From Pyrus communis (lineage: Eukaryota; Streptophyta; Magnoliopsida; Rosales; Rosaceae), in contig NC_084817.1 in assembly GCF_963583255.1 (NCBI RefSeq), positions 15,196,121 to 15,260,120 on the forward strand: a stretch of 64,000 nucleotides of DNA, read 5' to 3'. Positions 43,742 to 56,367 of the stretch are shown in pieces. Below the pieces are notes generated by a model, which was not told the DNA's origin, made no database searches, and saw only the letters and a program-made list of their open reading frames with translations. Each line of letters opens with the position of its first letter. The first letter of the stretch is position 1. The translations under genes were made by a program, and so were the position numbers.

Positions 43742-45791
43742 TGATGCGAATTTATAAGCAAAACAAATTAAAACCCTCTTTTGACAATTGTAGTATATGT
43801 ATAAGTAGGGATCGTTCTAAACCGGGGATTAGGAGGGATTGCTAAATCACTTGAAAACTGACTCAAAAACGTAAAACAAAGGTTAAAACACTAAACTAGA
43901 CTCAAAGAAGGCAAAACTAAACACTTAAAACACTAAAACAAACCAAAAGACTCAAAACAACACCAAAACACTCAAAACTACCTTAAAAACACAATCTGGG
44001 CAGTTTTGAGCACTTACACTAATTTGGACGAATTTGGGTGATAAATTGAATCAAAACACTTAGAAACACAAACTAAGACACTTTCTAACAAAATTGAACA
44101 CTAAAGTAAAGGGGGATTTAGTTTTTGACGAAATTAAACAAAGTGCACAGATTGTAATAAAGACAGAATGTAAATACGAATTTGATGAAAATATGGATGG
44201 AATGCTAGCTAGAAGGTTCTTCTCCACACATGTCACACTTGCATACAAGATGATTTTCAGTTGGTCTTTCGATGAATCATGAAACTCAACACCCCGAGTT
44301 AATTAGGTTCGCTTAAATTAACCTTCAAGTTCTCCTTAAGTTAATGAATTGGTTGGGACAGCGCATACACAATTCAAAACATTCTCCAAAAGTGCTTTAC
44401 GTGAAAAGCACAATAAAGATACAATCAAAGATCATTAAGCAACATGAAAACTATAAGTGTTGACGAGGCATTCGTTACTATGATGAGCATGAAACTAGTG
44501 CCAAGAATTCATTTAACGCGATCGTTTATAAGCGACCTCCACTACTTATGAATATAAGATTGTAACTATTAGGTGAAACTCACTTATATTCTAGCATCAT
44601 ATTCATGAATGAAAACTAAGCGTGCACTCTCAATAAACATACACAAATAAGTTATCAATCAAGCAGTTAAACGAATTGAATCCACAACTCATGAAATTCC
44701 AACCAAAGGTAATCAATTTATATTGCAAGCATAAACATGGTTTTGAATCACCCCCTAGCTAACTAGGGATTTAGCCTCTCACGTTCACAGAAAGAGAAAC
44801 AAAATTGAAATTACACAGAGAGAACAAAAGATTGATTACACCTAAAACGCCCAACAATTCCACGTTGAATTTCTGCACGTCAAGCTCCTCTTTCTTCTTC
44901 TCCTTGCTGCGGCAGAGAGGGTTTAGGATGATTTGGGATGTTATTTTGGTTTAGGAATGGTTTTAGGGAGGTAAAGGGTTGCGGCAAGGGTTGTGGAAGG
45001 TGTATGGAGGTTGGGAATGGTGGCTAGAATGGTGGGAAGGCTGCGGCAGAGAAGGGAAGTGGTTGGAATGGATGGGAGGCTACGGATTGAAGGGAGAAGA
45101 TGGAGGGGTGGCTGCGGCTGGAAAGGTTTTTTGGCTGAATGTTGAAAGAATGAATAATAGAGAGTGCTAGGGTGTAGCTAGGGTTTAAAATATATATGGT
45201 TTCAGAAAATAAAACCCTAGCTTATTTTTATTAACTAAAATTAAGTCAAAGGCTTCTAGAATTAGGGAATTAAATCAGAAATTAAAAGGGAAGTGGCTGC
45301 AAGGTGCGGCTAGGGTTTAGTTTAGGCAGGAGCATGTGTTTTAAGTGTATAAAATGGGACAAAAATGCCCCCCCTTGCACGGCAAGGGAAGGGAAGAAGG
45401 GGAAACCCACGGCAAAGGTTTGAAAGTGGGCTAGGGCCTTTGTTTTGTGTCCTAAAGTGCATACAAAGCCTTCAAAGTGGCTGGAAAATACGGACGTTTA
45501 AGATTAGGAAAGGTTACCAAAATGGGAAACCTAGGGTTAACTTTCCTACTTCAAGTAGGAATCCTTGTTGAAGTAGGAATCCTCGTTGAAGTAGGAATCC
45601 ATCGTTCTTCAAGTCTTCAACTCATTCATTCCTCTTTTGCTCCAAAAGACTCCAATTTGCATCTTCTTGCACACTTTGGCTTTATAATCTGAAAATACAC
45701 AAAAGTGACTTTAAACACTAAAATAACTAAGGAAACACAACATAAATGCACGAGAACAAGCTAATTAAGTCGCATGAATATGCTCCTATCA
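43742..45791 (-). repeat. 3' LTR of element O (2050 bp)
   Basis: TGATGCGAATTTATAAGC to ATATGCTCCTATCA. It has one more unit of an 18-bp repeat (GTTGAAGTAGGAATCCTC, 45549-45606) than the 5' LTR. By eye about 30 substitutions separate the two LTRs. Confidence 0.9.
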
Positions 45792-45794
45792 AAT

Positions 45795-45807
45795 TCCCCC
45801 ACACTTA
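45795..45807 (-). promoter_or_regulatory. Polypurine tract of element O
   Basis: Minus strand AAGTGTGGGGGAA, next to the 3' LTR, preceded by CTCGAGGACTAGCAAAAGC. Confidence 0.8.
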
Positions 45808-47528
45808 GCTTTTGCTAGTCCTCGAGCAAAACAAAACAACTAAAGAAAACAAGACGAAACAAAACAAACAAAACATAACCTAAACCTTCCAACGTTTGCC
45901 TCAGGGATTTCCAATGAAACATGACATGTCAAAGATCATTACTCACATAGCTTTTAGTCTTCTTTCCCCTCGAGCACATACTTAATCATAGTCACCATTC
46001 ACTAGTTCGCATTTAATCAATTAAAACACATTTTGAATGTAGTAACATGCCTTAGAGAATTCCCTCAATTCCTCACTAGTTATGCACTCAATTTTCACTC
46101 AGATTTTCTGACTCCACACCCTACAATAGTTATGTGTGAGAAGATTGATGTAAACATGAAAGACTAGTACTCACATACGTTATAACAAAGAAAGCAATTT
46201 ATGGAGTAATTAAACATGTTTAGATATGATCTCATGAATGGAATGCTACTACTTAGATGCGAGAGCCAGTGACACCATATGCTCATACCAAATTCAAACT
46301 CCACAATTGAAATGCACAACACTCTAGATAGAAGTCAAGGGTTGTAACGGGGCTTAGGGGTATTGGGTAACAAGGAAAGATAGGGATAAACAAAAGTTCT
46401 TTAAGCAATAGCAAGCAAAGTAATGAAATTAAGACTTAGAATTCACTTAGAATGCAGAAATCAACTTTGAACACCCAAGGGGAAGTCACACAAAACTTAG
46501 GGCCATATTCAACTTTTTGGACCCTTTCTTCAACAACCAACACTTGTGAGTTCATTCTCACTTATTTTCAACTCCTTTTCTTTCTTTCTTCTTTTTCACA
46601 TTTTTTTTTTCTTTTTTTTTTCTTTTTCATGACTTTTTTTTTTCTAGCCGTGCCTATGGCACAACAACTCACATCAATAATCCTTCCCCCACACTTAGTT
46701 TCTGCAACACCTTTAATCAAAAAGAATTCATTTTTTAGTCATGCTTACTATGCTTCAAGAACAAGGGTATGGGTGGTCCTAATCTAGGCTAGGTGAGGAT
46801 AATATGGGTTAACAACGAACATGGGCTAACACGGCTCAATGGGGTTAAACTTAAACACAAAATGAGTTAAGGGCACACGGCTATTTGGCTTTGATGGTGG
46901 TCACTACACAACTTCATCTTGAATATGTGTTATGCAATTCAATAACATGCTTTGAATGAAATGGGCATGAGTTCTAGCATTTGGAACTAATTGATGAAAC
47001 ACCTTCTAAGTAGTAACCAAGCAAAGAATAATAAGATCATGCAACGACTTTAGAAAACAATGATGCACAGATTATTACTTTCCAAATAACGTTTAGGCTC
47101 AAGTCTCACAGGGATGTAACGTTAGTTTGAGTTCATTCCTTCAAGCATGTTACAAAAACGAATTTTCCTTTGTGATTACATGTGAATTCGTAAACTATAA
47201 CTACAACCAAGCATAAACCAAAGAGTATATCAGACGTCCATCCATCTTTGTAACTTTCTTTAACCATCATGCAATTAAAAACCAAATCCTCATCATTGTG
47301 TTGGAAGGTAACCTACGACACAAACAAACACACGAAAACAACTTTTTTTTGGGTTTTTCAAAACAATTTTTCAAATTTTTATGGGATTTTCGGATTTTTA
47401 AGTCAACAGACACTAAAACACTCTAAAATAGCTTAAAAACACTTAAAAACAGCAAGGAACAACATTGGAAGTTATGGGTGATAAAATCCCACGAATTTGC
47501 ATCAACAACATTAGTTACCTACCCCCCC
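45808..47528 (-). other. 3' noncoding region of element O
   Basis: No supported gene. Contains T/C-rich runs (46570-46645), blocks shared with A and G, and ends at the poly-C of the internal purine-tract repeat, where LTR P was inserted. Confidence 0.75.
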
Positions 47529-49765
47529 TGATAGGAGCATATTTATGCGACTTAATTGGCTTGTTCTCGTGCATTTACATTATGTTTCTTTAGTTATTTT
47601 AGTCCTTTATGCTTCTTTCGTGTGTTTTTAGGTTCATATGGCTAAGGAAGCAAAAAGATGCATTTTGGAGCATTTTGGAGCAAAATCGGACTTGGATTGG
47701 ATAGCTTATGTTTGGAGCAAAAGGAATGGACGAAATTAAAGACCAAACTATCATAACCACCTATCATCACTTATCATCACCACATATCATTCATTTATCA
47801 CTTATCATAATCATTCATTTATCACTTATCATAATCATTCATTTATCACTTAACATATCATTCATTTATCACTTAACATATCATTCATTTATCACTTATC
47901 ATATCATTCACTTATCACTTATCACTTATCATACTCATAATCATCTACACATTTCAACCATTTAAACACATGCATTTCAACTCACATGCACACCCACCTC
48001 TTTCCACCTAATCCACATGCTTTCACAACCTAAAACACATGCACATTCACCCTAAATCAATCACACACCCTAGCTGCCATTCACATGCATTCACATGCAT
48101 CACAACCCCAAAACCATCAAGAAATCAACCTTGCCGTGCACTTCACTACAATTCCAGCTTTTCCCTTTGCATTTCCCTTTCATTTCAGCCACATGTATCC
48201 TTCAATCAGCCACACTTCCACATGCATTCATCATCATTCACCCTAGTTGTCCCTCACATGCTTTTCCAACAAAGAATTCAGCCAACACATGCACCCATCA
48301 CCCAAAACAAGTCCATGTCGTGAGCTTCCCTTGCATTTTCAGCTTTCCTCCTTGCAACTCCACATGCAATTCCAGCTTTCCAACCTAGCCACATTCACTT
48401 GCATTCACTCATAATCATTCACCAAACTTGCAGCCACATTTCCACCTATTCCTAGCCGTCATGTTCCCTCTTATTTACCTATAAATAAGCATGCATTGCA
48501 GCCACAATTCATTCATTCCATTCACAACACAACACAAACACTTCCCCTTCCATTTCTGCACCATTTCTTCTCCTCCATTGCAGCCACTCCAACCATTCCC
48601 CACGCTATTCCACATACACCTAAAGCCCTAAACATCTCCTTAGACCTTGTGCTACAACAACGAGGAAGAGAAGAGTGCCTAAACGTTCATACAATTCAAG
48701 TTTGAGTTGTTGGAATGTTTAGGTGTTTCTTTGATTCCAATGTTTAATTTCAATTCTCTTTGTTTTGTACGTATGAGGAATGGAAGAGAAGAGTGCCTAA
48801 ACGTTCATACAATTCAAGTTTGAGTTGTTGGAATGTTTAGGTGTTTCTTTGATTTCAAAGTTATGAGGAACTAAACCCCCTTTAGCTAGGGGGTGATTCG
48901 AAACTATGTTTATATTTGCAATATGAATTGATTAACTTTCGTTGGAATTTCATAAGTTGTGGATTCAATTTGTTTAACCGTTTGATTGATAACTTATTTA
49001 TGTATGTTTATTGAGAATGCGCGCTTAATTTTCATGCATGAATATGACGCTAGAATATAAGTGAGTTTCACCTAATCGTTATGAACTTATATTCACAAGT
49101 AGTGGAGGTTGCTTATAAACAATCGCGTTAAATGAATTCTTGGCACGAGTTTCATGCTCATCATAGTAACGAATGCCTCGTCAACACTTATAGTTTTCAT
49201 AATGCTTAATGATCTTTGATTGTATCTTTATTGTGCTGTTCACGTAAAGGACTTTTGGAGAATGTTGTGAATTGCGTTGCGCAAACCCATCCAATTCATT
49301 AACTTAAGGAAAACTTGACGGTTAATTTAAGCGGACCTAATTAACCCGGAGTGTTGAGTTTCATAATTTATCGAAAGACCAACTGAGAATCAATCTTGTA
49401 TGCAAGTGTAATATGTGTGGAGAAGAACCCCTTGGCTATTCCATCATCCATATTTTCATCACATTCATATTTACGTTTTGCCTTTAATTACAATTTGTGC
49501 AATTTAGTTAATTTCGTCAAATCAAACCCCCCCCCTTTACTTTCTTGTTCTTTAGTGCTTAGAATCTGTTTAGTTTATGTTTTAAAGTATTTTTGAATTC
49601 TTTGAGTCTAGTATAGTGTTTTATATTGTGTTTTTACGTTTTTTTAGTCAAATCCAAGTGATTAACAATCCCTCCTAATCCCCGGTCCAGAACGATCCCT
49701 ACTTATACTTATACTACAATTGTCAAAAAGAGGGTTTAATTTGTGTGCGTATAAATCTCACAAAA
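47529..49765 (+). mobile_element. Solo LTR P, inserted in the internal purine tract of O
   Basis: TGATAGGAGCATATTTATGCG to about ATAAATCTCACAAAA; the expected CGCATCA end is altered, so the last bases are uncertain. C runs lie on both sides, giving a possible CCCCC duplication. TATA box TATAAATA at 48480-48487, U3 23-bp repeats (47790-47930) and the 117-bp duplication. Same subfamily as G's LTR, opposite in orientation to O. Confidence 0.8.
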
Positions 49766-49783
49766 CCCCCCCCCCCCCCCCCC
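49766..49783. repeat. Poly-C run of 18 bases
   Basis: Longer than the seven G/C of the same tract in A and G. It joins LTR P to the rest of O's purine-tract repeat (GCGCCCACACTTGAATCAAAC). Length may be unreliable in the assembly. Confidence 0.7.
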
Positions 49784-50111
49784 GCGCCCACACTTGAATC
49801 AAACATTGTCCTCAATGTTTCAAGCCCAAAATCACACCAAACAAAAGTAAACACACAAACAGCAACTAAACACACTAAGCATGGCAGAATGTAAATAACA
49901 AAGAGAAGAGGTTAGGGACGCAAATCTGGGTATAGAGTGTAAATGCCATCCTCTCCTTGGTGATTGCATGGGTTGCCTCCCACGAAGCGCTTGCTTTAGC
50001 GTCTTGCAGCCGGACGAGGGTATGCTCATTCCCCATTGGAGCCCACAGCATGCAATGGGAGCTCCTCCACAACATGCTCAACAAAGTTCTCGTAGTAGGG
50101 TTTCAACCTAT
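49784..50111 (-). other. Post-pol segment of element O
   Basis: Reverse of the post-pol block with the hairpin TGGGTTGCCTCCCA (49969-49982), AAGCGCTT-like sequence and GTCTTGCAGCCGGAC, then the last integrase codons region up to solo LTR Q. No gene. Confidence 0.7.
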
Positions 50112-52179
50112 TGATGCGAAATATATAAGCACACAAATTAAAACCCTCTTTTGACAATTGTAGTATATGAATAAGTAGGGATCGTTCCAGACCGGGGATT
50201 AGGAGGGATTGCTAAATCACTTGAAAACTGACTCAAAAACGTAAAACAAAGGTTAAAACACTAAACTAGACTCAAAGAATGCAAAACTAAACAATAAAAC
50301 ACTAAAACAAACCAAAAGACCCAAAACAGCCCCAAAACACTCAAAACTGCCTTAAAAACACAATCTGGGCAGTTTTGAACACTTACACTATTTTGGACGA
50401 ATTTGGGTAATAACTTGAATCAAAACACTTAGAAACACAAATTAAGACACTTTCTAACTAAATTGGACACTAAAGTAAAGGGGGATTTAGTTTTTGACGA
50501 AATTAAATAAAATGCACAGATTGTAATTAAAACAGATTGTAAAGATGAATTTGATGAAAATATGGATGGAATGCTAGCTAGAAGGTTCCTCTCCACACAT
50601 GTCACACTTGCATACAAGATGATTTTCAGTTGGTCTTTCGATGAATCATGAAACTCAACACCCCGGGTTAATTAGGTCCGCTTAAATTAACCTTCAAGTT
50701 TTCCTTAAGTTAATGAATTGGATGGGACAGCGCATACACAATTCAAAACATTCTCCAAAAGTCCTTTACGTGAAAAGCACAATAAAGATACAATCAAAGA
50801 TCATTAAGCAACATGAAAACTATAAGTGTTGACGAGGCATTCGCTACTATGATGAGCATGAAACTAGTGCCAAGAATTCATTTAACGCGATTGTTTATAA
50901 GCAACCTCCACTACTTGTGAATATAAGTTTGTAATTATTAGGTGAAACTCACTTATATTCTAGCATCATATTCATGCATGAAAACTAAGCGTGCACTCTC
51001 AATAAACATACACAAATAAGTTATCAATCAAGCAGTTAAACAAATTGAATCCACAACTCATGAAATTCCAACCAAAGGTAATCAATTCATATTGCAAGCA
51101 TAAACATGGTTTTGAATCACCCCCTAGCTAACTAGGGATTTAGCCTCTCATGTTCACAGAAAGAGAAACAAAATTGAAATTAAACATAAAGAACAAAAGA
51201 TTGATTACACCTAAAACGCCCAAGGAATCCACTTGAATTCCTGCACGTTTCAAATTCCTCTTTCTCCTTTCCTCTTGCTGCGGCAGAGAAGGTTTATGGT
51301 GAGTTTGGATGATTTTCTGGTTTAGGGATGGGTTTATGGGGAGATGGTGGTGCGGCAAGATGGTGGGATGATGTATGGAGGTGTGGATGGTGGCTGGAAT
51401 GGTGGAGGAAGGCTGCGGATTGAAGGGATTTAGGTGACGGTAGCTGCGGCAAAGGGAGAGAGTGGAAGGGTGGCTGCGGCAACAAGGTTTTGTGGCTGAA
51501 TTATGGAAGAATGAATGAATCAGAGGAGAGAGAATAGGGTGCGGCTAGGGTTTAAAATATATATGGTTTCAGAAAACAAAACCCTAGCTTATTTTGGTTA
51601 ATTAAAATTAAATCAAAGGTTTTTAGAATTAGGAAATAAAATCAGAAATTATAGAGGGAATGGCTGCAAGGTGCGGCTAGGGTTTTAAATTAGGAGAGGA
51701 GCATGTGTTTAATTGCCTAACCTAGGACAAAACTACCCCCCCTTGCACGGCAAGGGAAGGGAATTAGGGGAAAGGCACGGCAAAGAGGTTTAAGGGGGCT
51801 AGGGCCTTTGTTTTGTGTCCTAAAGTGCCTACAAGGCCTTCAAAGTGGCTAGAAAATACGGACGTTTAAGATTAGGAAAGGTTACCAAAACGGGAAACCT
51901 AGGGTTAACTTTCCTACTTCAAGTAGGAATCCTTGTTGAAGTAGGAATCCTCGTTGGAGTAGGACTTCATCGTTGGAGTAGGAATTCATCGTTTCTTCAA
52001 GTCTTCAACTCATTCATTCCTCTTTTGCTCCAAAAGACTCCAATTTGCATCTTCTTGCACACTTTGGCTTTATAATCTGAAAATGCACAAAAGTGACTTT
52101 AAACACTAAAATAACTAAGGAAACACAACATAAATGCACAAGAACAAGCTAATTAAGTCGCATCAATATGTTCCTATCA
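50112..52179 (-). mobile_element. Solo LTR Q (2068 bp) in the integrase end of O
   Basis: TGATGCGAAATATATAAGCAC to ATATGTTCCTATCA. Flanks CCTAT (50107-50111) and TCTAT (52180-52184) match at four of five bases. Same LTR subfamily as O itself. It cuts the integrase frame after VNGH. Confidence 0.85.
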
Positions 52180-53274
52180 TCTATGGCCATTCACCTTGAA
52201 TTCTTGTCCAGTTTTCAAACTTTGTATTTGGACTGCACCATGCACAAAAACATTAGTGATAACAAATGGACCAACCCACTTAGAACGTAACTTACCGGGG
52301 AATAACCGAAGACGGGAATTGAATAACAACACTTTCTGCCCGATTGAGAAGGTTTTGCCTCTAATCATCTTGTCATGGACGGCCTTGGTCTTCTCCTTGT
52401 AAATCTGGGCATTCTCATACGCCTCATGCCTAATCTCTTCAAGCTCGTTCAATTGTAGCTTCCTATGGGTTCCAGCCGTGTCCACATCCATATTGAAGGT
52501 CTTGACCGCCCAATGTGCCTTATGTTCAAGCTCCACGGGTAGATGGCATGGCTTGCCATAGACTAGCCGAAATGGGGACATACCAATGGGCGTTTTGTAA
52601 GCCGTTCGATACGCCCACAATGCATCCTCCAAACGCAAGCTCCAATCTTTTCTATTTGGCCCCACGGTCTTTTCCAGGATTTGCTTTATTTCTCGATTTG
52701 AAACTTCGGCTTGGGCACTGGTTTGGGGGTGATAAGGTGTGGAAACCTTATGCATCACGTTGTACTTCTTAAGCAACGCCGCAATGGTGCGGTTGCAAAA
52801 ATGAGACCCACCATCGCTTATGAGCACTCGAGGCATCCCAAATCTAGAGAAAATGTTAGATTTTACAAAATATGCAACAACTCTAGAATCGTTAGTTCGG
52901 GTGGCTTTAGCTTCCACCCACTTTGACACATAATCAACGGCAAGTAAAATGTAAGTAAAACCAAAAGACATAGGGAAAGGACCCATAAAATCAATACCCC
53001 AAACATCAAAGATTTCAACAACAAGGATTGGGGTTTGCGGCATTTGGTCTCTTTGGCCTAAACTTCCTATCTTTTGACATCGATCACATGTTAAGCAAAA
53101 AGCCCTAGCATCTCTAAACAAGGTAGGCCAATAAAAACCACTTTCAAGAACCTTAAACGTTGTGCGTTGTGTGCCAAAGTGTCCACCACATGCATGTGTA
53201 TGGCAAAAACTCAAAATGGAATTAAACTCAGATTCATGAACACAACGACGCACAATCTGATCCGGGCAGATTTT
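52180..53274 (-). pseudogene. Integrase of element O (long open frame, cut at its end)
   Basis: Open from 53253 to 52180. Zinc site H-x-H-C-C (HESEFN, GGHFG, CLTCDRC). Core: [11 protein letters not shown] (D), [13 protein letters not shown] (D) and [10 protein letters not shown] (E). C-terminal part has [14 protein letters not shown] (GPF module). A TAG where TGG is expected (near 53272) separates it from RNase H (PYL-stop-KICPDQI). Solo LTR Q removes the last residues. All catalytic residues are kept. Confidence 0.9.
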
Positions 53275-55014
53275 CTACAAATAAGGGTCGTCCCAAACAT
53301 AAAAACGTGCATCCTTTTTTAGTTTATCACGTTGGGCCTTGCTTAAGGTGCTAGGAACTTGCTTAGACACCAAAAAATTAACCAAATCGGCATACCAAGG
53401 GGTACTTACCTCAACGGACAAAAGTTGTTCATCCGGAAACGTTTCTAAAATGGGAAGGTCCTCTTTTTCACGCACCATTCGACTTAGGTGGTCAGCCACC
53501 ACGTTTTCACATCCCTTCTTGTCCCTAATTTCAATGTCGAATTCTTGAAGTAGGAGCATCCAACGAATGAGCCTTGGTTTGGCCTCCTTTTTGGTGAGAA
53601 GATACTTCAAGGCTGCGTGGTCAGTGAAAACAATTACTTTAGTACCAATTAGATATGATCTAAACTTATCTAACGCAAATACAACTGCCAAAAGTTCTTT
53701 TTCGGTTGTAGAATAATTCAATTGAGCATCATTTAAAGTGCGTGAAGCATAATAAATAACATGTGGCTGTTTGTTTTTCCTTTGGCCCAAAACAGCTCCA
53801 AGGGCATAATCCGATGCATCACACATCAACTCAAAGGGAATGGACCAATCTGGTGGAGTGATGATTGGTGCCGTGGTGAGGAGGTCCTTGAGATGGTTGA
53901 ATGTTTTCTCACACGCCTCGCTGAATTCGAAAGAGACTTCCTTTTGAAGGAGACGGCATAAGGGTTGTGCAATCTTGGAAAAGTCCTTGATAAATCGTCG
54001 ATAGAAACCTGCGTTACCAAGAAACGAACGAACCTCTCTAACCGAAGTATGAGAGGGTAAGTAGCGTACAAGATCTATTTTAGACTTATCAACTTCAATT
54101 CCTTTTTCAGATATTATATGACCCAAAACAATACCTTGTTTAACCATAAAGTGACATTTCTCCCAATTTAACACAAGGTTTGTTTCAACACAACGTTTCA
54201 AGATTAAAGTTAGATTAGCCAAACAATGATCAAAGGAATCACCAAACACACTAAAATCATCCATGAATATCTCAATAATCCTCTCTACATAATCAGAAAA
54301 TATGCTAACCATACACCTTTGAAACGTGGTAGGAGCATTGCACAAACCGAATGGCATGCGTCGATATGCAAACGTTCCAAAGGGACAAGTAAAAGTGGTC
54401 TTTTCTTGATCATCCGGGGCAATAACAATTTGATTATAACCAGAATATCCATCAAGAAAACAATAAAATGAATGACCCGCTAACCTCTCAAGCATTTGAT
54501 CTAGGAACGGCAATGGGAAGTGGTCCTTCCTTGTGGTGGCGTTTATCTTCCTATAATCAGTGCATACGCACCAACCGGTTTGGATTCGGGTGGGCACAAG
54601 CTCATTCTCTGCATTTTCCACAACCGTCACTCCAGATTTCTTGGGAACACATTGGATAGGTGAAACCCAACGACTATCGGAGATGGGGTAAATCACTCCA
54701 CAATCAAGGAGTTTGATTATCTCCTTTTTCACCATTTCCATCATCGGAGGGTTGAGACGGCGTTGAGCCTCTCTAGTTGGTTTGGTCCCCTCCTCAAGAA
54801 ATATGTGATGCATACATGTTGCGGGACTAATACCTTTGATATCGGCCAAGGTCCAACCTAGGGCAGATTTGAACTCCTTCAAAACACGCACTAGTTTCTC
54901 TTCTTCTTGTGCCGTGAGTGATGAAAAAATAATGGCAGGTAAGGTCTCCTCTTCCCCCAAGAAAATGTACTTCAAATGGCTAGGTAGTGGTTTGAGATCA
55001 AGGGTAGGTGCCTA
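53275..55014 (-). pseudogene. Reverse transcriptase and RNase H of element O
   Basis: One open frame of about 575 codons between two stops. [61 protein letters not shown] and active box FMDDFSVFG. Then the connection ([19 protein letters not shown]). RNase H acids appear in [29 protein letters not shown] and [10 protein letters not shown]. The FMDDFSVFG box and flanks are Athila-like. Stops at both ends (TAG for CAG near 55012; TAG for TGG at the integrase side) are transitions. No catalytic residue looks lost. Confidence 0.92.
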
Positions 55015-56367
55015 AATTATGGATGGAAGCAACTTGTTAGTCGAAATGGGAATTGACTCAAAGTTAGAAAACTTACCATCGTGCTTAGGCAATGACTCAA
55101 GGGCAGCAACCAACTCAAGGAATTCCTCCTTAGGAGGCACGGCATGCAATGGAGTGTATGTGTCGTGGGCTAGCAACTGTCCCCCTCCCTTGGTTTTGAG
55201 TTCCATGCTTCGTGTAATGACATTTTCGAGTGCATCGGCGTTCAAATCTTCAAGGTATCCCTGCGCCAAAGAGTCAATTATATCAATGGAGAAACATGAA
55301 TGATCCTCACTAGGATACTTAATAGAATCAGAAAGACTAAAATTAACAACTTCCCCATCAAATTCCATGGACAAAGTTCCATTAACCACATCAATCTTCG
55401 TCCGAGCCATCTTCATGAATGGCCTTCCAATGAGGATTGGCAACGAAGGGGCATGGTTAGATTCATCCATCTCGAGCACATAGAAGTCCGCCGGAAAGAT
55501 TAAATGATTTACCTGCACTAACACATCTTCCAAAACTCCCTTTGGATAGGCATTAAATCTATCAGCCAATTGTATGATCACACCATCATTTTTCAATACT
55601 CCTAGGTTCATAGATGCATAAATTGAATATGGCATGACATTTATAGAAGCACCTAGGTCTAGCATGGCAGATTCAAAACGAGTGTTACCTATGACACAAG
55701 GAATGGTAAAACTACCCGGATCTTTGCATTTGGGGGGTAGTTTGCGTTGCAAGATGGCGGAGACATTTTCACCTACCTTTACCACCTTTTTGGTTGACAT
55801 CCTCTTCCTAGTGGTGCAAAGCTCCTTTAAAAACTTGGCGTACCTCGGGACTTGCTTGATTGCATCCAAAAGGGGTATGTTTACTTGAACTTTCCGAAAT
55901 GTCTCAAGTATGTCCTTCTCGGCTTCTTCTTTCTTTGTTTGCATGAACCTACTAGGAAAAGGCACATTTGAAGGAAAAACATTAGTAGGAACCGAATTTG
56001 ACACATTCTTACCCTTTTTGGACAAATTGGACATTTTTGGATCACTAGAAGCTTGCGGCAAAGGTGGAAACACCTTTGCCATGGGTTGGCTTGCCTCCTC
56101 CTCTTCAATTCTCAGTTTTTCATCCTCGTTAGGACCTGATGGTGATGGTGTAGGACCTGCCCCAACTTCTTTTCCACTTCTCAAGAGTATAGCCTTTGCA
56201 CTTTCAAAGCCTCCCTTGGGGTTTAGAATGGTAGAGCTAGGAAGTTGGCCTTGGTCACGAAATTTCCCTACAAAATCTGCAATCTGCCCAATTTGTTTCT
56301 CCAATTGATCCACCCTCTTGTCTTGGTTTTGCATGGCTTTGGCTTGATTTTCTTGCCCCTGAGACAA
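55015..56367 (-). pseudogene. Gag C-terminus and protease of element O
   Basis: Open frame. Linker QLEKQIGQIADFVGKFRDQG and VPFPSRFMQTKKEEAEKDIL, then a KQVPRYAKFLKELCTTRKR block, PPKCKDPGSFTIPCVIGNTR and the aspartic protease box LDLGASINVMPYS. The protease end is LIGRPFMKMARTKIDVVNG. DLGA in place of DTG/DSG is usual for Athila-type proteases. The frame ends at TAG (CAG in related sequence) before the RT linker. Confidence 0.88.

Noticed and set aside
46452..46787. 111-codon frame with long hydrophobic phenylalanine run
   Set aside because: Made by a T/C-rich tract in the 3' noncoding region of O; A and G have no matching frame.
47708..47965. 85-codon frame of repeated IIHLSL units
   Set aside because: Translation of the U3 tandem repeats of LTR P.
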